64,000 nucleotides of DNA, taken from Tubulanus polymorphus. Lineage: Eukaryota > Nemertea > Palaeonemertea > Tubulaniformes > Tubulanidae. The position numbers and the translations under genes were made by a program. This document shows, piece after piece, positions 43,201 through 47,400 of the stretch. Within the stretch, counting starts at the first letter, position 1. The number at the start of each line of letters is the position of its first letter. The notes under the pieces were generated by a model. It searched no databases. It was given only the letters and a program-made list of their open reading frames with translations, and was not told the origin of the DNA. The DNA lies in contig NC_134027.1 of assembly GCF_964204645.1 (NCBI RefSeq), positions 20,262,485 to 20,326,484 on the forward strand. The letters run 5' to 3'.

Positions 43201-45796
43201 TTTCAACAGATGCACCGGCACAAGTTGTGCTTTCAACCTGGTCGTCGTTATCCCATGTTGTACTCGAAATGACCCCGCCACCAGTAGCGGCCGCTGCTGC
43301 TAAGGGTTCCTTAGCGTTAATCACTTCTGGAATTTTACTTACATTCTTGGCTAAATCATTACTTGTACTATTAGACGAGTCCGTTGTCTTACTGCCGGAT
43401 AAACTGATGTGTGCATCTTCCGTAGTGCCTTCAAGTTGATGTATCTCCTTCATCTGGCATAATTGCAAATTTTCGGTATGATACGAACATTTGTCACCAA
43501 CATTTTTAGCTTCGACGTTAGGTTGAACGGTATCACTCGTTGAGTGGTCATCGTCGTTACTTTTGTCTTTTTTTGTGCTTTCTTTGATAGCACATTCGTT
43601 TGTGACCGCATTATCATTCGAAACGTATGGATTTATAACCTTCCCAATCATTAAGTCTTTTGACTGATTTCCGTCACTTAATTCCGACTTTTCAGCACTG
43701 TTTTCTACGAGTGCTGTTTTCTCGGCTATTTTGAGAGAGATTTCATTTGTGTCCAACTCAATTGGTTTTTCATTTCTGTAATCCTTAGGCTTAGCCTCAG
43801 TATATCCAGCAGAGTTGAAAACCTCTTGAGTATTTTCGCTAACTTCAATCGACTCTGTCAACTTTTTAGGAGATGATATCCTCACCGCTGAAGGTGACTT
43901 GTCCGTGTCAAGTTGAATTGGTGTTTTCTTTTCATAAGCTATAGGGTTTACACCAGTCTCGTCTACTAAAACGAGGGCCTTTTCCCTCACAGGGTCACTT
44001 GATATGTCTTTCATCGGTTTACTAGATAATGAGGGTGACTTTTTTGGGTCTAACTGAATTGGCGTTTTCTTTTCATTATCTTTCGGTGTTGTACTATTTG
44101 TTCTAAGGGTCTCGTCTACCGAAACATACGCTTCTTCTTTAGCTTGTAGCTCTTTCGTTTCTGTAGGAGGGGATTTTCTCCCTGTCGAAGGTGACTTGTC
44201 AGTGTCGATTGGAATTGACTTTGTCTTTCCACAATCTTCCTGTTTTGCGTCATTTATTTTTTTGGATTCATCCACAAAAATGGAAGGCCTTTCCTTTGAC
44301 ACGTGAGTTGTATCCTTGATCGACGTTTTAGCACTTGAAGATGATGTGCCCGGGTCTAATTGAAATTGTTCGTTAGGACTCTCCACTTCATGGACAGGAC
44401 CCTTTTCCCGTGTTGATGAAAGCGACTCTGGTGTATCCATTACACATTCAGACTTCGTTTGTGGACTATAATTCTCGGATTTGCCAGTTTCGAACTGTAC
44501 CGGTTTTTTCTTGCCGTAAGCTCGTTGTTTTGGGCGCGGTTTTGGTGACCTATTTTCGCTTTCATTTATATCACTGTCAATAACAGCAGTGGAATTTAAC
44601 ACAGTGACTGGATTGTGGTTACAAACAAGCCTCGTTGGAAGTTGATCTGCACTATCCGTTTTGACGATCTCAACCGGTCGCTTGGCTTCAAAAACCTGGG
44701 CTGAATTATTTTGCACCTCAGAATTGACCCCAATTATCGAGGGTTTTGGTGAACTTTCAAGTACTGCACAGGCTGATATTTTCTTAGGGTTGGCTTCCAG
44801 TTTATTTTCGGTTTGTTTTGAAGATTTGCTATCGTCGCCACCGCTTGCCTCTGATTTCGACTTCGTTTTATCCTTCCTGAATATATCTAAGAAACCCTTT
44901 TTATGCGACGTCTTCTCCGTTTTGATAACTTGATCGCTGAGCACAAGTTGAGCTTGCGGTTTCGACGTCGAATCCGAAGGCTGAGCGCTACCGATACAAA
45001 TTGGCTTTTTCTTTTCATAAGCGCGTGGTTTGGCGGCCGACGAAACCGACACGTTCTCATCGCTTTTATCCGTCGTTATCGCCGACTCGACCGGCCGGTA
45101 TTTGATTGCCGAAAACCTGATTTTCGGTGCCTGGAATTTCTGTGGTTTATCGTGAGACATTTTGTTGTCAGCTTTCAGTTCCGAGTTAGAATCGATAAAT
45201 CGTGCCGACGAACCTGTGTTATTATCAGTCTCTGAACTATAATCCTTTGTTTTTAAAGGCGATATACGCGCTGAATTATCGTTTACGTTAGATTCGGGGT
45301 TACTCACGATTGCAACCTCCTCACTTGAGACGTAATTAGAATCAGGTCTCACTCGTTGTAAGTTGGTAACACCCGTAAAATTAACTACAGGCGTTTTTGT
45401 GACCCTGACATTCGTTAAAAATTCGGAAGAAGGTGTAATAACTTCCGGTTTTACAACAACAACGGGTACCGCTGTTGCCATAGACGACGTTGGATGATCC
45501 GTAAGAACAGTAACGGGAACCTTTCTATGCCCAGTAGAATAATCCGAATCCGAAACGACGTTAACATTTGACCTCGAAGTGGTGACATCATCTGCCGAAG
45601 AATCGCCGACCTTGACCTTAATTTCTCTGAATTCGCCGCATGGTTTTTCGACGAATGATGATTCGAAACTATCGCATGGTGGTGTTTGGTTGTCGCGTAA
45701 ATTATCGATTGCAAGAATTGTCGTATCACATAATTTTTGAATTTCGTCGAATAAACTTTCACCTCCTGAGAACAAATCCACTTCGAAATCGTCCAT
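13243..45796 (-). CDS. Calmodulin-like protein with a ~900-residue low-complexity N-terminal region (five exons)
   Basis: Exons on the minus strand: 45796-43105, 41418-41275, 14249-14074, 13480-13417 and 13271-13243. All junctions keep frame and the sum is 1035 codons, giving about 1034 residues. The first ~890 residues are polar, Ser/Lys/Glu/Pro-rich and probably disordered, with about six copies of a motif like [14 protein letters not shown]. The last ~140 form a complete calmodulin module with four canonical EF-hand loops: [36 protein letters not shown] and [12 protein letters not shown]. All Ca2+-ligand positions are present, so it should bind calcium. Intron 2 is 27,025 bp and filled with nested transposons. 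A splice acceptor 24 bases before the first ATG (TTTTCCTTTCCAG) suggests a further 5' exon, so the true start may lie upstream. The function of the long region is unknown. Confidence 0.75.
13417..13480 (-). CDS. Calmodulin-like gene, exon 4 (EF-hand 4)
   Basis: Acceptor GTTTCTTTTAG, then [20 protein letters not shown], and a donor GTCAGT after the first base of the last Glu codon. This aligns residue for residue with the start of the fourth EF-hand of calmodulin. Confidence 0.8.
14074..14249 (-). CDS. Calmodulin-like gene, exon 3 (EF-hands 2b and 3)
   Basis: Acceptor CTATCATTTCAG and donor GTACGT. It encodes [17 protein letters not shown] and EF-hand 3 with loop [12 protein letters not shown]. 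Its first two bases complete an Asn codon begun in exon 2, 27 kb away. Confidence 0.85.
14250..15226. other. Intron 2 of the calmodulin-like gene, left part
   Basis: Non-coding. A TGTAATCTC at 15218-15226 is the left target duplication of the TIR element that follows. Confidence 0.6.
15499..16423 (+). repeat. Gypsy-1 LTR 1
   Basis: 925 bp. Starts TTTAGCAAGG and ends GTTGCTAAA, an 8-bp inverted terminal pair (TTTAGCAA/TTGCTAAA) in place of the usual TG...CA. It contains an 80-bp direct duplication (15909-15988 and 16303-16382). ATGGTGGAGAACCC directly follows and is the likely primer-binding region. Confidence 0.85.
15909..16382 (+). repeat. Direct duplication bracketing an intron-like segment in the LTR
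   Basis: Two 80-bp copies from ACTCTGTGCCTGCTATCC to GAATTTTCAG lie 394 bp apart. The first is followed by GTGAGT, a consensus splice donor; the second ends in TTGAATTTTCAG, a good acceptor. The tandem duplication has therefore created a ready-made intron of 15989-16382. The same occurs in the other two LTRs. Confidence 0.7.
16487..17623 (+). CDS. Gypsy-1 Gag, copy 1
   Basis: 378 residues. A Ty3-type capsid region lies around residues 65-180 ([33 protein letters not shown]), then a Ser/Ala-rich linker, an Arg-rich stretch, and a Cys-rich nucleocapsid with CIRCFKPDC and a canonical zinc knuckle [14 protein letters not shown] near the end. It forms the particle and packages element RNA. The frame ends in TAG followed by G, and the pol frame continues in the same phase, so Gag-Pol could be made by UAG readthrough as in gammaretroviruses. 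Confidence 0.85.
   Translation: MNPRSVAQNNGRITRSTTSRNDPLWNLAVPSSPVRLQPVDIRVHSTDNQEAHALVRGEQSNMPKVSLDYFGVGYGTNVPAWLDRFDQYLRLNNVPAEKHVDVFLYHLGHHAANIKNSLPVADQLDINKLKTALKERFQPLEDQLLTTNIMQAQNESVNDYLNRIDILASQSSLTPQQIVSRAIQGLQPRIAATVAGHLPDSMPKLRKIALTVENSSNFVPLSTPVVAAASTSTDAAVEKLQALTTVIAEQFQQNLKDTSAMLSNRFDDAMETLRSEVCAIDTRHIRHQDRPSFDREQYRPRHWAPDHRRQPRFSRGRGQPRGSYRNSSQTQNRNFGSSKCIRCFKPDCESEDSCYAKSLECRNCHRIGHVVRACPDRR
17690..18829 (+). CDS. Gypsy-1 Pol part 1: protease and start of RT, copy 1
   Basis: In the same frame as gag. The aspartic protease active site is [10 protein letters not shown] at about residues 18-27, and its second half has [10 protein letters not shown] linker of ~200 residues leads to the RT start with [20 protein letters not shown]. 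It ends at TAG in the conserved motif VDYR-x-LN, where a Lys or Gln codon is expected, so this is an in-frame break. Readthrough is possible but unlikely to be efficient twice. Confidence 0.8.
   Translation: MERNLTTIFIGGHRVKGLLDTGAHISCISKQCLNRTKFAHSRLHKSDIKEVVGVGGHLIPVLGTIELPLTFPDVATPVIHTFHVFEKLHQQLILGIDFMDQKKVDIFYSDQCFTMKECAPQKPLLLEVHSVIARSSVKTKLPPRSELNIPVRIPKRVGNELVLLSPLDELAFKNFSGAKCLVHIRNGNATMRLINPTNKSISIRNNQPLASVSELDNSVPISSLDEKDSDPSPVNYNSVNNMSLPSEYTHDTADTLKFHTKAPPPPQEKIEFDLSQSDISEEQKQVLQNFLHQNRDRFSTNLHELGFSNIQQHRIDTGDHPPVNSRPYRQNATVRNEQNRQIGEMLKTDIITPSNSPFQSPVVMVKKKNGEYRFAVDYR
18851..20935 (+). CDS. Gypsy-1 Pol part 2: RT, RNase H and integrase core, copy 1
   Basis: Continues the same frame after the TAG. 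RT has [23 protein letters not shown] and the catalytic YIDDIL (about residues 90-95). RNase H begins [11 protein letters not shown] and has DKEGLAIV. Integrase has the HHCC zinc region (H...H...CVSC around [10 protein letters not shown]), the first Asp in [10 protein letters not shown] and the second in [10 protein letters not shown] one-base frameshift near 20875, just after AYHP, removes the catalytic Glu region from this frame; the rest resumes at 20980. The copy is inactive. Confidence 0.85.
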   Translation: MAYPLPRIADVIDSVGESQAKLFTTLDLKSGFWQIKLDPTTAHKTTFVTQNGAYMFKRLPFGLKNSPMTFQMTMNEVLRGFHWKFALVYIDDILIYSSSFEEHLEHLQLIFDRLREVKLTLQPEKCKFAVSSATYLGFIFTKEGVKADPSKCEAINSFPEPKCRKDLRAFLGLCNFYRRFVKDFSHVSTKLTPLLKKDAKFIWTDEHRQAFNQLKSNLISPPILVYPDNNRHYFLSTDASDTAVGYILGQFDEEGRERVIAYGGRSLSTPQRNWPTRDKEGLAIVLGIDSYREYLSDREFTIFTDHMSLTQLLKAKDTSQRVTRWATKLQAYQFTIVHRPGKQNSNADGVSRRDYPPIEDDSDHDDFPAPLGAILPSTRSDVSVSASRIGEGLSSHPNVTPNVTPNDDSIRTWLETELMYEQDLPPAVSSLQDVDFRSKQCSSPTYGPMIAFLENGTLPSDPKLAKWITAAEHLFHMYDGILYRDFRSKKEKLASVVAQIVVPEDLQLHILVAYHDCCAGGGHAGIQKTYDAIKTKYFWRNMYRDVVQYVQSCVSCQQSKVNPHAKPPHLTNLPIEDTFGRWHIDFLGPLPEGKNGEKHILLVADSFSRWPEAFALKSQEASEVAKVLYNEIFARYGAPRSLVSDRGKCFLAKLVLSICEMFQVKRYHTSAYHPKQMHPVSALIGQLLRFFVPI
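20980..21810 (+). CDS. Gypsy-1 Pol part 3: integrase end and chromodomain, copy 1
   Basis: 276 residues in the shifted frame. It covers the last integrase segment ([20 protein letters not shown]), a GPY/F-like region ([12 protein letters not shown]) and a C-terminal chromodomain-like stretch [20 protein letters not shown]...WQPSDNL. This identifies the chromovirus branch of Ty3/gypsy, whose chromodomain can steer integration to modified chromatin. Confidence 0.8.
   Translation: MALRASPSSHTTGFSPFHVLFGTDMSLPIDTTLIPKENLAKTVQEHIARKQRHLKVVKEIATQQTEKHQLRNKELHDKHASTPDYQVGQKVWLLRKHTKKGKSKKFMPKFTGPYKIIALGKNFTYFLRCCRTNKDLPSAVNASRLSTFVDRADYPHLLPQLENESTHDDSVTDSQVMHPQRSVTPDIQDNETDTAFDATRQSLQEPTTDKTFFPIDKILKMRTRSGIIEFYVKWSSKSPNSWQPSDNLTQAAKDEFFRTHTRQGKTRKRRSCFKRS
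21811..22816. other. Gypsy-1 3' untranslated region, copy 1
   Basis: About 1 kb between pol and the shared LTR with no env or other recognisable gene. AGTGTGGGAGAG directly before the LTR is the likely polypurine tract. Confidence 0.6.
22817..23741 (+). repeat. Gypsy-1 LTR 2 (shared by both copies)
   Basis: Same sequence and length as LTR 1. It serves as the 3' LTR of the first interior and the 5' LTR of the second, with no target duplication at either side. That shows tandem amplification, not two insertions. Confidence 0.85.
23805..24941 (+). CDS. Gypsy-1 Gag, copy 2
   Basis: Translation identical to the gag at 16487-17623, with the same zinc knuckle and the same terminal TAG. Confidence 0.85.
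   Translation: MNPRSVAQNNGRITRSTTSRNDPLWNLAVPSSPVRLQPVDIRVHSTDNQEAHALVRGEQSNMPKVSLDYFGVGYGTNVPAWLDRFDQYLRLNNVPAEKHVDVFLYHLGHHAANIKNSLPVADQLDINKLKTALKERFQPLEDQLLTTNIMQAQNESVNDYLNRIDILASQSSLTPQQIVSRAIQGLQPRIAATVAGHLPDSMPKLRKIALTVENSSNFVPLSTPVVAAASTSTDAAVEKLQALTTVIAEQFQQNLKDTSAMLSNRFDDAMETLRSEVCAIDTRHIRHQDRPSFDREQYRPRHWAPDHRRQPRFSRGRGQPRGSYRNSSQTQNRNFGSSKCIRCFKPDCESEDSCYAKSLECRNCHRIGHVVRACPDRR
25008..26147 (+). CDS. Gypsy-1 Pol part 1 (protease/RT start), copy 2
   Basis: Translation identical to 17690-18829, including the TAG in the RT VDYR motif. Confidence 0.8.
   Translation: MERNLTTIFIGGHRVKGLLDTGAHISCISKQCLNRTKFAHSRLHKSDIKEVVGVGGHLIPVLGTIELPLTFPDVATPVIHTFHVFEKLHQQLILGIDFMDQKKVDIFYSDQCFTMKECAPQKPLLLEVHSVIARSSVKTKLPPRSELNIPVRIPKRVGNELVLLSPLDELAFKNFSGAKCLVHIRNGNATMRLINPTNKSISIRNNQPLASVSELDNSVPISSLDEKDSDPSPVNYNSVNNMSLPSEYTHDTADTLKFHTKAPPPPQEKIEFDLSQSDISEEQKQVLQNFLHQNRDRFSTNLHELGFSNIQQHRIDTGDHPPVNSRPYRQNATVRNEQNRQIGEMLKTDIITPSNSPFQSPVVMVKKKNGEYRFAVDYR
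26169..28253 (+). CDS. Gypsy-1 Pol part 2 (RT, RNase H, integrase), copy 2
   Basis: Translation identical to 18851-20935, with the same integrase frameshift. Confidence 0.85.
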   Translation: MAYPLPRIADVIDSVGESQAKLFTTLDLKSGFWQIKLDPTTAHKTTFVTQNGAYMFKRLPFGLKNSPMTFQMTMNEVLRGFHWKFALVYIDDILIYSSSFEEHLEHLQLIFDRLREVKLTLQPEKCKFAVSSATYLGFIFTKEGVKADPSKCEAINSFPEPKCRKDLRAFLGLCNFYRRFVKDFSHVSTKLTPLLKKDAKFIWTDEHRQAFNQLKSNLISPPILVYPDNNRHYFLSTDASDTAVGYILGQFDEEGRERVIAYGGRSLSTPQRNWPTRDKEGLAIVLGIDSYREYLSDREFTIFTDHMSLTQLLKAKDTSQRVTRWATKLQAYQFTIVHRPGKQNSNADGVSRRDYPPIEDDSDHDDFPAPLGAILPSTRSDVSVSASRIGEGLSSHPNVTPNVTPNDDSIRTWLETELMYEQDLPPAVSSLQDVDFRSKQCSSPTYGPMIAFLENGTLPSDPKLAKWITAAEHLFHMYDGILYRDFRSKKEKLASVVAQIVVPEDLQLHILVAYHDCCAGGGHAGIQKTYDAIKTKYFWRNMYRDVVQYVQSCVSCQQSKVNPHAKPPHLTNLPIEDTFGRWHIDFLGPLPEGKNGEKHILLVADSFSRWPEAFALKSQEASEVAKVLYNEIFARYGAPRSLVSDRGKCFLAKLVLSICEMFQVKRYHTSAYHPKQMHPVSALIGQLLRFFVPI
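28298..29128 (+). CDS. Gypsy-1 Pol part 3 (integrase end, chromodomain), copy 2
   Basis: Translation identical to 20980-21810. Confidence 0.8.
   Translation: MALRASPSSHTTGFSPFHVLFGTDMSLPIDTTLIPKENLAKTVQEHIARKQRHLKVVKEIATQQTEKHQLRNKELHDKHASTPDYQVGQKVWLLRKHTKKGKSKKFMPKFTGPYKIIALGKNFTYFLRCCRTNKDLPSAVNASRLSTFVDRADYPHLLPQLENESTHDDSVTDSQVMHPQRSVTPDIQDNETDTAFDATRQSLQEPTTDKTFFPIDKILKMRTRSGIIEFYVKWSSKSPNSWQPSDNLTQAAKDEFFRTHTRQGKTRKRRSCFKRS
29129..30134. other. Gypsy-1 3' untranslated region, copy 2
   Basis: Same non-coding kilobase as in copy 1, ending in the purine-rich AGTGTGGGAGAG. Confidence 0.6.
30135..31059 (+). repeat. Gypsy-1 LTR 3
   Basis: Ends CCGTTGCTAAA and is followed directly by CACT, the right-hand target duplication, and then by the right half of the interrupted TIR element. 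Confidence 0.85.
31635..31856 (+). repeat. Gypsy-2 5' LTR
   Basis: 222 bp, TGTGATGGACCGG to GATTTTACA. It contains an AATAAA signal in GGAAATAAAAGAAAG. Confidence 0.85.
31859..31876 (+). other. Gypsy-2 primer-binding site
   Basis: TGGTGCCAGCGTACTGGG begins two bases after the LTR. The TGG start is expected for pairing with a tRNA CCA end; the tRNA species was not assigned. Confidence 0.6.
32158..33190 (+). pseudogene. Gypsy-2 Gag, frameshifted
   Basis: Three overlapping frames. 32158-32568 gives the start and the capsid beginning ([16 protein letters not shown]). 32451-32927 gives the rest of the capsid ([40 protein letters not shown]). 32924-33190 gives the nucleocapsid with two zinc knuckles, [14 protein letters not shown] and [15 protein letters not shown] frameshift and a TAA lie between the first two. 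The change to the third frame happens at an ATGACATGA overlap, which could be natural. Gag packages element RNA. Confidence 0.75.
33190..33468 (+). other. Gypsy-2 gag-pol linker region
   Basis: One frame is open across this interval, as the second half of 33058-33468, and overlaps the pol start by a few codons. It is Pro/Glu-rich and probably belongs to the linker between nucleocapsid and protease. Confidence 0.4.
33456..37103 (+). CDS. Gypsy-2 Pol polyprotein (protease, RT, RNase H, integrase)
   Basis: 1215 residues and uninterrupted. Aspartic protease has [10 protein letters not shown] near residue 27 and [11 protein letters not shown] begins around residue 330 with [20 protein letters not shown], then [15 protein letters not shown] and the catalytic YLDDVIVFS. 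RNase H starts [14 protein letters not shown] with REMLALV. Integrase has [10 protein letters not shown], the two-Cys pair in QSCKACQ, then [17 protein letters not shown] and [14 protein letters not shown], so the D,D,E triad is present. The GPY/F end reads [13 protein letters not shown]. All catalytic motifs are intact, so this pol could still be active. Confidence 0.9.
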   Translation: MGDVIVHDSGLYCTGQINSQDEVCILLDTGAAVTVLKTSVWAASNPTKSVSELQKAEGCLSTANGQDLHLRGIEMARLTLGGRDFDISMVIVDDITQDCLLGSDFFESFNCKIDFELKELIFGTASIPLQNQESKARCCRIFASKTLCIPAGTEIVTSGIMRRKFVGNNSTSGTIENLKSSGLMAAKVVATPSKSRTPVRLANFTDSPQWIKRGQPIAWFSQIESLTLSRINEGEKSHHDRLVSQGPIPEEKVQSVLDDLQIADMGIPEETKKELTRVIRSNIDVFSTGDFDLGRTSLLKHEIDTQDTRPIKQNPRRIPPHRQKFVSDTTDQLLEQGLIRESHGAWSSPIVLAKKADGSLRFCVDYRKLNEATVKDAHPLPRVDSTLETLAGSTWFSSLDLASGYWQMPVSEADKAKTAFATERGLFEWNVMPFGLTNVPASFSRLMALVLDPVAWKTCLVYLDDVIVFSPDLGSNLNRLVEVFACFRAANLKLKPKKCHLFRRMLKFLGHIVSGAGIQTDPEKVQRVVDWPAPSNLTELRSFIGLVAYYSRFIEDYASIAHPLYILTKKGTPFHWGEAQESAFQRLKMALAKPPILGFPDFSTSSKAFILDTDASNLAIGGVLSQEDSQGVERVIAYSGRTLKGGEENYCTTRREMLALVDMIHHFRHYLLGKRFLVRTDHAALKWLRNFKEQEGQIARWNERLEEYQFDIQHRPGRQHGNADAMSRFPKKVRRHGNCPSCGPTEPKPIRRIQELTGTVKHDLNMREIESAQKADPQIDLVRTMVLSNQPKPTTNEMRQFGRISRSLLAIYERLLVVDNVLCVTPITGTRYTRNRIVLPSKLNETVLRELHDGFAGKHLGEKKTDRKVKERFWCPGLKGMVRRYVQSCKACQTSKNPPRKARAPLISTPNGRANQRLHIDVIGPINPRTRRGNQYILVVQDAFTKWPEAWPMRNQKVKTVARLLINEWICRYGCPESLHSDKGSNFTSRVFKEINQLLGIHRTLTTAFHPQGNGQVENFNKSIKAMLTVTVDENGKDWDDHLPGCLMAFRSSVQSSTQKTPSFLTFGREISLPIDLMVASPELDQSTTEYARCVGARLESAYDGVRERLTVAQRRQRQYYDRFTSRGGYQVGDRVWLYSHYVKPGEAPKFHKKWYGPFVVTQRLTEVNYRVETLSGKTKTKVVHFNDMKPAIVLMVMKTPRFPRTNLPPLGTAP
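37100..37495 (+). CDS. Gypsy-2 acidic tail frame after Pol
   Basis: 131 codons overlapping the pol stop (ATGA). It is rich in Glu, Ser and Pro, then has [19 protein letters not shown], a basic end of the kind often found at Pol C-termini. It is therefore probably the former C-terminus of Pol displaced by a frameshift, not a separate gene. Confidence 0.5.
   Translation: MKHDPVARGHSPSSSEEEEEDQLIPVDPHPQNGRIRAETPAGAEPPTSAGSEQGESDGESVDEGQPARGRLRPRAAIKAPTWQMDFVCSVAPSNQDVWMETWDRIRKQKPFWLKKGIEISRALKMNRSPVK
37800..38069 (+). CDS. Gypsy-2 ORF3, N-terminal frame
   Basis: 89 codons beginning [20 protein letters not shown]. It ends shortly after overlapping the next frame at 38051. The content is mixed charged and helical with no known domain. 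It may be the first part of the SGNH-like ORF separated by a frameshift, or an independent small ORF. Confidence 0.45.
   Translation: MEAVELDRVKCSSAVIGKKRAFSRAVCDFLRRPDTAPPPDGHEFVEAAEDELLNPASLVTGAVVMGIKTALPRSLPRLRGPDSTWWPQS
38051..38602 (+). CDS. Gypsy-2 ORF3: SGNH/GDSL-hydrolase-like protein
   Basis: 183 residues. The four SGNH landmarks can be placed: Ser44 in LLLSDSMF (block I, SDS in place of GDS), Gly62 in HPGER (block II), Asn89 in NHGMNHA (block III) and His168 in NFNGIHYKG (block V, where the usual DxxH is NxxH). Spacing and the alternating strand-helix look ([23 protein letters not shown]) fit the flavodoxin-like fold of these esterases. Such domains are known as ORF1 partners in CR1-type LINEs, where they may bind or hydrolyse lipids; finding one after pol in an LTR element is unusual. 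Ser is present but the Asp is replaced, so activity is uncertain. Confidence 0.65.
   Translation: MVATKLKSLVHKVGGDPEDLNGKLQKIESRAIRTRPPVLLLSDSMFKNLRADSLVTPISHPGERVSGLLDYLKGVQVNCSAVVFNHGMNHAREFGRHTTMDLQELRSLLRKRYPKAPLYHLEVPVPPCLEGNAGAVRRIARINRKAKEVGFIEIQHPELKPTNFNGIHYKGQVPELIMRHILC
38951..38968 (+). other. Gypsy-2 polypurine tract
   Basis: TTAAGGGGGGGGGGGTGG lies directly before the 3' LTR, the expected site for plus-strand priming. Confidence 0.65.
38969..39190 (+). repeat. Gypsy-2 3' LTR
   Basis: 222 bp and about 98% identical to the 5' LTR. Followed by CATT, the target duplication. Confidence 0.85.
39195..41274. other. Intron 2 of the calmodulin-like gene, right part
   Basis: No further gene or clear repeat recognised. 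The open frames at 39836-40496 and 40659-41150 have no familiar content. Confidence 0.45.
41275..41418 (-). CDS. Calmodulin-like gene, exon 2 (EF-hands 1 and 2a)
   Basis: Acceptor TTGTATTACAG and donor GTAAGT. It encodes [20 protein letters not shown] through IEDIDTD, i.e. EF-hand 1 and the start of EF-hand 2. Both phases match the neighbouring exons. Confidence 0.85.
41419..43104. other. Intron 1 of the calmodulin-like gene
   Basis: About 1.7 kb between a GTAAAT donor and a TTGTATTACAG acceptor. Non-coding; nothing else recognised. Confidence 0.55.
43105..45796 (-). CDS. Calmodulin-like gene, exon 1 (long low-complexity region)
   Basis: Open for 897 codons from the ATG at 45796 ([20 protein letters not shown]). 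Donor GTAAAT lies after a single G, giving a phase that joins exactly to exon 2. The last residues before the junction, [13 protein letters not shown], read straight into EFLDAF in the way calmodulin's N-terminal helix does. The body is rich in Ser, Lys, Glu, Thr and Pro with repeated [13 protein letters not shown]-like blocks and long runs of predicted disorder; no catalytic domain is seen. Confidence 0.75.
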
Positions 45797-47307
45797 ATCG
45801 TTCCCGAACGAACCCGACTGGAAAGGAAAATAATCGTTCCATCAATTGACGTAGGAAAAACATTTACCAATATGAGTGCGAGTTATTTGCACGTAATAAT
45901 CCGTGAATAGCACATGATAGCGCGATTGAAATTTGAACATTATGAAATTTTTTTATCCCACAAAGTTTTGGTTGTAGCACCTTACCACCTCAGGAGGTCC
46001 ATTAGGTATGTGGCATCGATCAAATTCTATATTTTTTATTTTCAATGCAACGTATAAGTTGTGGGTTTTCGTTTCGTGTTAGTCCATATAAGGTTTGTTT
46101 AAATTACACCCATCAACGCTTTCTTCATATCTCATGTTGCTAATTCCAAATAGAAAAACCGATCATCGTACGTAGATCAACTACGATATCGACGATTTTT
46201 ATTTCATTTGATAATCCTGTTCAAGAACGACACGACTTATGACCATGTTGTGACAAGAATGAACGCATTTGATAAAGATTCCCACGATTTGATGTTCCGT
46301 ATAATTTGAATCAATTTTCTAATTTCGAAAATTGGCACGAAAATTGTCATCATGGCGATGAAAATGGAATGTCAACAACCAACAACGAACGATCTTTCGA
46401 AACATTTGATATTGAAGAGTGATTTGCTTTTATATTCCAAATTCTACCGTGAGAAGCAAGAGCTATACATGTGCAGGTATGCCTAGTCAAGCTCGAATCA
46501 TGAATAATGCCTACTGGTTTCAACTTAAAAAGATACTGCGAAGTTATTGGTTCGACTGATGAAGTATACATTCAAATCAGTCTGCACCGATTTACTTAGT
46601 TTACCTTGACCCATCATTTTTATTATCCCATCAACGCGTTCGATACCACCACCGACAATTTACCAGAGCTGTAGCGCCAGCTACGTCTACCTAACTTCTG
46701 TCGACAACCCTGAACTGAATGGCTGAACTAATCTGAAAAACGGGATTCTTTTTAATGAAGCTGTATACGTACCATTATGACGCTTTGAATCTTGGCATGT
46801 TTTTCTTGCCGCTCTGTGTTCGTGTGGTATGCTTGGTTTATAAGTAAAGAGAACTGTTAGGTAGCAGTATACCGGTGGTTTACAAGCTGGGTGCTATTTA
46901 AGGATCAACTTGGAGGAGAATACTCATCTATATACTATCGCCGTACGCGCTCTGGTCTATTCTATGTAATAGACTTATTTATAAACATCATCAGACCGCC
47001 CGTGCTAATCACACCTTTAATTAGGGACGAACTCGGTGTAACGTTGACATCGTCAACAAAATATTTTCGTTGACAATATTCATTCGTTCTATTATGTCGA
47101 AACGGCAAGAATTGTCAAGTTCAAGGAATGATAACAGCCTCAGAGTTCCCTTATCATATCGTAAATTGTCTGTATATGCAATCTTTACAATCCTAAAAGA
47201 AAATAGCTCTCTAATAATCACGGGCCAAGTCTCCCCCGTGTGATCGCAGCTGTGAAAAGGTCGAATTTTTGTAAGCGATTTGATTTTGTTATAGGTCATT
47301 GATTTTG

Positions 47308-47308
<1 letters not shown>
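45797..47308. other. Intergenic stretch upstream of the calmodulin-like gene
   Basis: A 5' exon and promoter of the calmodulin-like gene may lie here, since exon 1 is preceded by a splice acceptor, but I could not identify it. Confidence 0.4.

Positions 47309-47400
<92 letters not shown>
47309..47400. repeat. (TA)n microsatellite
   Basis: About 80 bases of uninterrupted TA followed by TATTATATATTATTAG. Confidence 0.95.

Noticed and set aside
44903-45235. Plus-strand open frames antisense to the long calmodulin-gene exon
   Set aside because: Low-complexity shadow frames with no domain.
47309-47400. Origin or promoter function of the TA repeat
   Set aside because: A plain (TA)n microsatellite; no supporting context.
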